DNA from: Stichopus chloronotus
Taxonomy: Eukaryota > Echinodermata > Holothuroidea > Aspidochirotida > Stichopodidae
NCBI GenBank assembly: GCA_021234535.1
Contig: CM037846.1
Coordinates: forward strand, 13,346,705-13,410,704
Reading direction: 5' to 3'
Length of the DNA: 64,000 nucleotides
The position numbers and the translations under genes were made by a program. This document shows, in pieces, positions 28,401 to 37,400 of the stretch. Numbering within the stretch: position 1 is the stretch's first letter; every line of letters begins with the position of its first letter. The notes beneath the pieces are model-generated. The model did not search any database and was not told where the DNA came from. It was given only the letters and a program-made list of their open reading frames with translations.

Positions 28401-31400
28401 AGAGAATGACAAATTTTGATATAACAAGTGAGGATGCACTTTTACAATATAAGTGAGACAGAAACAAAGTCGACTTTGTTAAAATTCCAACTTTGACAGG
28501 ACTTCACACAATTTCTCTAAATTTCTAAACTTTTCCAGGCCTTGAAATAACCTTCCAAATATTCATGACTTTTCCAGGTTTTCCATGATTTCATGCAAAC
28601 CACAATCAGCACTACCTAAAAAGCATACAGGAGAACCTAAAATTGTCATCTTGGTTGGCTTAGAACCTTTTTCCTCTATGTTGTGATTGCCAATCACTTA
28701 TACTTACATGCAAAACGCAACCGACGCTCCCAGACAGGTACGCGGATGAGCTCAGAACTTTCGAAGGTAGACTCTTCAAACTGGACATGAATTTCTGCGA
28801 CGAAAAGAATTTCAGATTTCTTTGAAAAATATCAACTCTTGATAACGCCACTAGTGAAAACCATACTGTACAAACTTTGAGTTTTTCAAAAGATGGTCAC
28901 ATGAAAAAAATTCAAATGCCATTGGTAGGATATGGAACAAAAAGTGAAAATTCTGTGACAAAAAATATTGATCTTCACACAGGTTTAACAACTGAAACCA
29001 CATCCTTAAGTTTAACCATCCCTCTTGTGACTTTCTGTTGCACAAATATGTAATACAGAAGAATTGCAACAAACAATTCTGCATCGTGGTGAATTGGAAT
29101 TTATTGCTAAGTAGAAGTCCAACCAAATGACTTGCTCACCAAGATGGTCGTCGATTCCATGTCCACCTCATTGACGAGCATCTGAAGATGACAGAGAAAG
29201 GCACCGAACATCTCCGCACTGTCCTGCTTTTTGCTGTTTTCCAGCGCATTTGTCACATGCTGAGTGAGGGCGCTAAACATTTCAATACACAGGTCATCTG
29301 CATTTGGAGCAAAAACAAAAGAGAAGTAAAAGAAACTCTGGCTGCCCGAAATCAACGTAACTGATGGGATGAAGTGTGATGATGTAACAAAGCAAATGCA
29401 TTAAATTACTGGCATGTTTTATGACCCTCTTTCAACATTTCATTTGCTACAAATCTTGACGGCAAGTGATGCCTGACCGGGCTTTCGGTTGAGGTTGATG
29501 CAATTTACTGAACGATTAAAAGGCACGTATTTTTGAAGAGAAAATACAGAGTGAAGTTGGATGACCTGGTGTTTGGTCAGCAATAAGCTGATAGACTGAA
29601 AGAATAACTACTTCTGCAAAGGCTTTGTGATTCCTTGCTACATGGTTATATTACAACAAACATGAATTATTCACATGACAAGTATAAGATCAACTGCAGT
29701 TATTTTTCTTGATACACCACAAGCCTTTAACCTAAAATGACCTTTATTTTGGTGACCTAAAATGACCGCGACATTTGAAGTCCACCAAAAGCAATAGGGA
29801 TCACCTACCCAGGCCATACAACCCACACATCAAGTACAGTATGAGTATGACATCAGTCAACATTATCTCTGAGCTCCAAGAAACACAGTAATAAATGCTG
29901 CTTCTAGTCTTGCCTGTTGTTAGTTGAATCAAATAACTCAACCTTACCTCATCTGAACTCAGCTTGTCTGCCATATTTACCTCAAAATTCTTCATAAACG
30001 ACCAGAATGTTCTTGGGTCTCCATCGTATGGTGGAATTTCTGCCTTAGGTAATTCCAATGCTAATTTGAAACTCAATTTTCTCCTTTAACTTTTTCAATG
30101 CTTCCTCCCTATCCTCATTATAATGCTTTTGGCATTCCAACATCCAGCTTTCTGCTTGCTCAAATGCTTCATCAGACAACAGCCCAGCCAGATCAGCATG
30201 AAGCTCTTCCATTGCCTCAAATTGGTGCTCTGCCTTTTGCAAATTTTCCTTTATCGACTCTGCGATAATTTCTTCCTTGTTACAAGTAGCTTCTAACACA
30301 CTCAAAGTTCCCGTAAGTTGACCCTAAGTTATGATTCCTCCTCAATATTTTTGCTTCCTCCATCCTTTCCGACATTGTGAAATATGATTGAAAGCACTCC
30401 GATTTGATTGTTAAGAAACCTTGTTCTGCTACCAGCTTTTCCTCTGGATATTGATATTATCCAAATAAATGACAGAACAGATGGTTTTCTTTATTTTCTT
30501 CATTTTTTTATAAACCCATTAACATTCCAATGCATGAATGCCACCTTGTCCATCTGACCCCATGACCCCCCATACCAAGAATATCTCTCTGGACCCCTCA
30601 CACTTGAAGTTACTCACTAAGTTACAAATGCAGTACTGTAGGGAGCAATCCCATTGAGTTAACTGTGAGCGATAGAATCAAAAACTGCCATTGCACAATG
30701 TAGCCCCATATGCATTTGTACGGTAGTTTATAATAACCACAATAATGGTGTTTAGGCTATTATTATTGTTTTATAGTGAAAAATTATCCCTTCCTCTCTA
30801 TTGATAAGCATTAAATTTCACAGGGTCCTGAACCTGTTAATAACAGACAACCTTATCAAGTTTAAAACAAATCTGACCCACGGATAAGGAACTATGGCAG
30901 TTTTAACATTTTTTATGTTTTACCCCATAATCTCATTAATATGCAAGATTTGGACACCAAAAACAATAGGGATCATCTACTCAATATGGGCAACCTACAT
31001 GCCAAAAATGAAATTACTCAGAGTTACCCTTCTTGAGATAGAGTGTTTACGAGCAACCGTCACACACACACACACACATACATACACACACACGACATCA
31101 GGACTGCATAGATTCCCTGCCTACGGCAAGGAATCAATAAAAGGAAACATCTTCCATAGACCTGTGTCAGAAACCCGTAAGCTTCTTCTGAGACTGCCAT
31201 TTTTAACCACTTATTGCATTCAAATTTCTTTTTAAGGTTCCACTTTAACTCGCTTCCTCATTTACAACACGATCAAAACGTTCCACATCTTCACTGATCA
31301 CATTAACGGAAATATTTCCCACCGTCCATTAGTTTTCCATGCTGCTGTATAGTTTCACACACTACGGGGATCAAGTTTGACACTATCTTGATGAAAACCA

Positions 31401-34400
31401 TGGCAACCTTCGACAAGACTGGGACAGTCAGGACCGGTGGCGCATCTGAGAAACAAAAAAAAAAAACAACTCGGTTACGGCATGTCCCCTCAACGTACTT
31501 GTTCACCTTGATTTTTAAGCCTTCTACAGGAGTTCGTAGAATGATCCTACATTTGGGTAAAAGCCAGAAGAGGCACACAGCGCACAATTTATATTTCAAA
31601 CACTAAAAAAAAATAATTTAAATATTAAATCAATGCTCTAAAGTTTTTCTTCAAACCACAAAATCAATTACATCACAATACAGTGGTCACGCTAAGGACT
31701 TAAACCTCGGGAGGAAAATCCCTCTGTAAAAGAAATTTTTGGAAGGGATTTTCAAAATTGAGGAGGGAGGTGTCACTTGATAAAGATTCTATTGCAATTT
31801 ATTGTGTGCATTTTTAACTGTAGTTACAACCTGTTGTGGAAAACTTAACGGGATTTTCCCACGCAAAATTTTTGTGCGGGATTCAGAAGACAAATGCAGA
31901 ATTACCGCAATCCCACGCCCTAGCACAAACACTGCCACAATATATCATTCAGGCTACCAAAAGCACCACCCACTCTGTATTCCCTCAAACTGAAAAGTGC
32001 AATGCATTTTGTGACATTTCTGTTGGTCACAAACTTTCCCACATTAACCTAGACAGAGTAACATCTGCGTCCAGAAAACTGTAATTTTGACATGGAGAAG
32101 AACTAAATTGGTCAGTCATGTTACAATATCGTCTTTACTTCTGCAACGAGGAACTTCTTGCGCTATACGTTTTCCTGAAGCATTTCTCTTACTCATAAAA
32201 TTCTGAACACTTACAAAATTTCCAGGATCTGGGGTTGAAAATAAGCAGAGCAGTCATAACTCACCAGAAATTTTACCCTGCAATTTCTCCCAGTCCACAG
32301 AAACATCTTGATTGGCTAGCATTTGACCAAGAACGATAATACCTCTCACCAACAAGGAGTCATATGGATCTGGGCTCCTGAAGGGTGACGAGAGGTTCAT
32401 GCGGGGAGTCGTAGCTGGACTTGACATTGCTAGGGCTTTCAAACCCCCTTAAAGAAAAGAAGAGATATTTTAAAATGACATTACTTTGGAAAAGCACTTT
32501 TCATGTGGTTATTTATTTACCTCTACATCTGCACAACTGTTCCGAAGTTAAGCAAAACTAGTTTAAGCAGAACCTGACATTGCTAGGATTACTTCCAATT
32601 TACACAATGAATATTCATATTCACCTGACCGCATGGATTGCATTTGATGTCTGTGGCTGTTCGAGGGCGTCGGGGCACCGTTGTAGCCCGAAGTTTTGGC
32701 TATCCCCAGAGAGAACTGCAGCAATGGCACAACAACCTTGGAGAGACAAAGTAAGAACACACATTTCATGTCAGCCAAGAACGTAACTGAAATGATTTAC
32801 AAAGCTTTTACGATGATAAACGCAAAAACATACAGATATGAGAGATTCTTTCAAGTGGGTTTCAGGGAGATACGGTTGGAAGGATATCCACCTAAAAAGA
32901 GGATGATGAGTTAATCATTAATCATTGATCACACTCTTACAAACTGGGGTGAAAATTTGTTATTTCACTGAATCAAGATATATGACTTGAGGGTCAAGAT
33001 AAAGGCACAAAATGAAAGTGTGCACTCCACCTGTTCATGCAATGCAGCCAGACAACCTGCTGCTAGTAGCATACGAACCGTGTTTACAAACTCATTGATG
33101 ACTAGTGAAAATGCCCACAGGCATGGAATTTACATAAGCGTGGAATTTACTTCAAAATTAAATGTAAGCCAGCAACAACATTCGCCGGAGAGAGATCTAT
33201 GTCACCATGTAAGTCTGACAAACAACAAAAAAAATTGGAATCAATCAAAGATGGTTGAAAGAGCAAGGGGGGAAAAATTTCAAAATTCAACTCACCATTT
33301 CAAAGTTTGGGGATAACCTGGGGCCTAATGCAGTACAGAGATGCCACCAGGCATCACATTTAGCCAGTGCCACTGATTCCTGCTTGGTGCTCGTGGCGAG
33401 GAACGGCTGCATCAGGAGTTTCAGCCGCTTGGCATTGCTGAGGACGTCTGTGAATGAGAAGGTTGAGAAAGACGCTTTGACTGAATCAATGGAATCATCA
33501 CCAACATTCTTGGAGTCCAAACATTGAATATGTACATGTTAGCTCAAGTTCAAGAATTTCCATGGAAACGAGAGAAACATCAACATCCTACTGATAGGGT
33601 ACTTGTTTTCGTTGCCCGTGAGTTGACCTTTGCTCAGACTGCATGGACGTACCCACCTAGGTCTAGGGTGAAGTTATCGATCAGAACTTTCCAAGCGTCG
33701 AATGCATCTCTCTTGACCTCTGGGAAGCCGTGTTTGAAACCTTGCTCCACGATTCTCAGCATCAGGTTGATCAGACTTCCACCTCTATGAAGTGCCTGAG
33801 AGGATGAGAGGAAAATAAAGCGAATGGCCATGTTGAAAATGACAAAAAGAGGCAGCCAGATGAGGTAATGTTCCCAAGCTGTTTAGTCTTCTGAGTTGAA
33901 AATTCATATCATTAAATACTCGAATTGATGAAATAGATTTATACCTGAGTTGTTTTGACTTTGGGTATACTTCCCCTTGATCTGAAATGTGAGATCGTAT
34001 GCATAAACTAAACATCACAACTAAAGAGCCAGTGACTGTAGCATAGCCTTGAGTATATGAACACGGAAAATCTATGAAGTATATGAACAGGGAAAGTATT
34101 CTTAACAGTATTGGTATAATTGTTTACTTGACAGTGAATGAAAGTCATGTTAGTGATGACAAATGTTCCAAAAAATTGTCTCACACTCAAAGTCTTGCAC
34201 CATCATCATGTCAACAGGTACACTGACGTATGTCCACAACACCACAGATCCATTTTTCATATGATACATGAATAGACAAATTTTAACAAGACACAGCATG
34301 ATTCAAGCCACAGAAAATTAGCTTTAGATCTGAGAAGGAACACACCAAAACATAGAACCACAGGGGACCCTAACGATCTACGCTGAGCCCTCACCTTTCC

Positions 34401-37400
34401 TAGCAAGTTAACGCAGAGTTTCCAGATCTTTAGTACGTATCTCTCGTGTTTGTTTGAGAAAAGCTCTGCCATATCGACCAACATCGTGGACTTGAGTGAA
34501 TTGACGAGAGAGGGAGCCAGTTCCTCTTGATGCTTCCTCAGCGACGGCATCGCTGGCTCGACGGCCTGGTGCGCCCTCTCCCTGATTTTGTGCGCTGAGT
34601 GAACGAGCAACGGAAAGAGGAGAGGAGCCCATCTTGTGGTGTGGCAAATCATGGCATTTGGTAACTGATCCAAAAGCCTGCAGAAGTAAAGGGAAAGGAA
34701 AGCAAATTTTCAGTACATGACATTCAAAGTTCTGAAAGAATGCCAGCGTTGGTTATAGACTAATGTGACCGATCAATCTTTACAGAGGCCTGCTCATGAC
34801 TTTAACTACGAACATTCCCACAAAGGTGATCTTGGGCGTGAATAGCCACGGAATACGCATAGGGTCATCTTGGCAAATAATAGCCCAGCAATATTAAAAA
34901 CCATTTTTTGTTACTACCGCTGTGAAACCTGCAACATGACATTCAGTGCATGGTACCTTCATGCACATTTTCACTGATTGTTATACTGTCAAGCCACTAT
35001 GACCTACACTTCTCGTCTAATCCCCATACTGGCAATGTGATACGCATTACACTTTGCAGCCTGGAAAACTTTTTCGCTAACAGGAAATCAAAGCTGACGC
35101 TTTACCTTAGTAGCAGGTTGACAGCTTCATATTCTGAGGTCATGGACTGAAATTTGTTTTTCTGCAGTACATGCTCCAAAGCACAGAGGACATTATGAAG
35201 CTGAAAAAAAAAATGACCAGAAAAAAAAACATGTCATGAACGTAACAAAATTATATTCTCATTGACACTGAGCTGTTAAGCTCGAGTCTGGGGCCATTTC
35301 AGTATATTAACGAAAGGTCACACCATATAGACAGGTTCATGCTGAAGTTTTTCAGTTCTTGTGAACATGCATCAGACTAGCACCCTCCAGAATATGTAAC
35401 TAACTCCTGATATGTACATCGTTGTACTGACTACAAACCTTTTGGACACACAGCTGGAAATGGAAAGTTGGGGGACAGGAACAAGTTAGTCTATCTCAAG
35501 CCAGTTCATATACAGATGAGTAACGAGACTGAGTGAATACACCACGTACACAGGTTGAAGTATGTGCCTATTCACTTTACATCAGATAGACCACAGCCTA
35601 AATGGTGTATCTGCCAGAAACTAAAGCAAACCTTTCAGGTGAACAAATGCAGAAACTTTTACAAAATGGGATGTGAGATGTCATTAAGCTTACTTCCTGA
35701 TGTGATTGGGACGGACTAGATGAATCTGTTCTACACAATGCATTTAACGTGATATGAGCAAGTTTTACCTCCTTCTGAATGACACTGCCTGGCAACTGTT
35801 GCCTGGAGAGACACCACAGGGCTCTGGTGCATGTGCTTTTGTCATCTGTTTTCAGGATAGTACTGCAGAGTCCTGTTTACGATCAAAAACAAAGACATTC
35901 ATCCGAGGCTCACAAGACCCACAGAGTGTCGCACAAGATTGTCATAATCAATCCGGAAAAGGGTCTTTTATTTTGGTTGCACCTTGACAGTTATTGACAA
36001 TCAACATGCACAGTGCCCATTTTAATTGACACACAGCAAAACCTCAAACTGAAAAGACAATTGGCATCTTCATTACAAAGGATTACTCTACATAAAGGTC
36101 TTCATGATCAAGATTGTTCATTACACCAAAGACCCTTCCGTAGGAAGAACGCCATCATATTTCAAGGTCAAGGGTCACACTGGGCCACACAAAACAATTT
36201 TGGGTGATGATGGCATCCTATTGAAACATTCCTCACAACATGACAAAACCACGGTTGACATTCAGTTGACCTTTGTAGGACAATGAGGATTCAAAATAAT
36301 CAGTCACACACGCATTAATACCATCAATCTGAAGTAGGGTCTGAAGTTCTGCATTTTGTTCAGATTGACAACTGCAGTGATTACATTTTGAAATCTGTCC
36401 TGTGCCAATCAGGATGCCAGCATTACTATAGTTTGTCTGGGCAATTAATTTTCCATTTTATTTGATTCTTCCACAACCTGACAAACATTTTCGATACATA
36501 CACACATTCACTGGATTACATACAACACTGGTTGAATTAATACCATCTGGATAGTGAGATTTTCTGATAGTTTAGCCGAACTCTGAATAGAGGATAGAAA
36601 ACATTCTTTCAAAGTAAAGACAGTTTCTACTGCCATCCACCGGACACAGGAAAACGCAAACATGTCTCCACGTTTGACACTCTGCACTGACTTCCAAGGA
36701 ATGGTGCAACTAACTAACAACAGACTGTTTGACCTTGAAAAAATGAACCTTAAACCTGTGTGACATCAGGGAGTACAAACAGCATCCAGTAACCTCTGCT
36801 CATGCAGATAGGGAGGCAAAGGAACGTACCTATTAGGAGTGCACTTGAGTCGTTGTCTGTGAATGATCTGAAAAAAAAAAGGGAAAAAACAATTGGCTCA
36901 CATCATGGGATTTACGTTAGGGGTTGGCGTCTCAAACAGAACAATAAAGAGCACACTTTACTAGCAAAATGCCTGTGAATTAATCCCTTAGTTGATATTG
37001 GGGCAACCTATACTCATACAGACCAAGATATATATGAGAAATAAGTGAGAATCATATCAAAGACATTGCATTGTGGAACTTTTGGTGTACTACAAACATA
37101 ATCTGTATGTGCATAATTTACACACAAAACTCTGATGTAATTCTATTTGTTGTTTCTACGATTTTGTTTTCTACGAGATTGTTTTCTATTGATAACTCGA
37201 GTACTTTCTTTTTTGTGTCATTTTGGTCATCATGGAGTAATTTCATTTGTTACGCATCTCAAAGGTACTGCATGCTGTGTTCCTGGTCAGTATGTACAGA
37301 AATATCATGGTCGATTTAAAGTTTTCATCACATGACTGAAAATCACTGTCTCCATGCATATAATGAATTTATCTTGGTTTTGGTGGGTCGGGATATTTCC

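Noticed and set aside
31680..31930. A second hAT element starting CAGTGGTCACGCTAAGGA
   Set aside because: No matching inverted end or target duplication could be found downstream.
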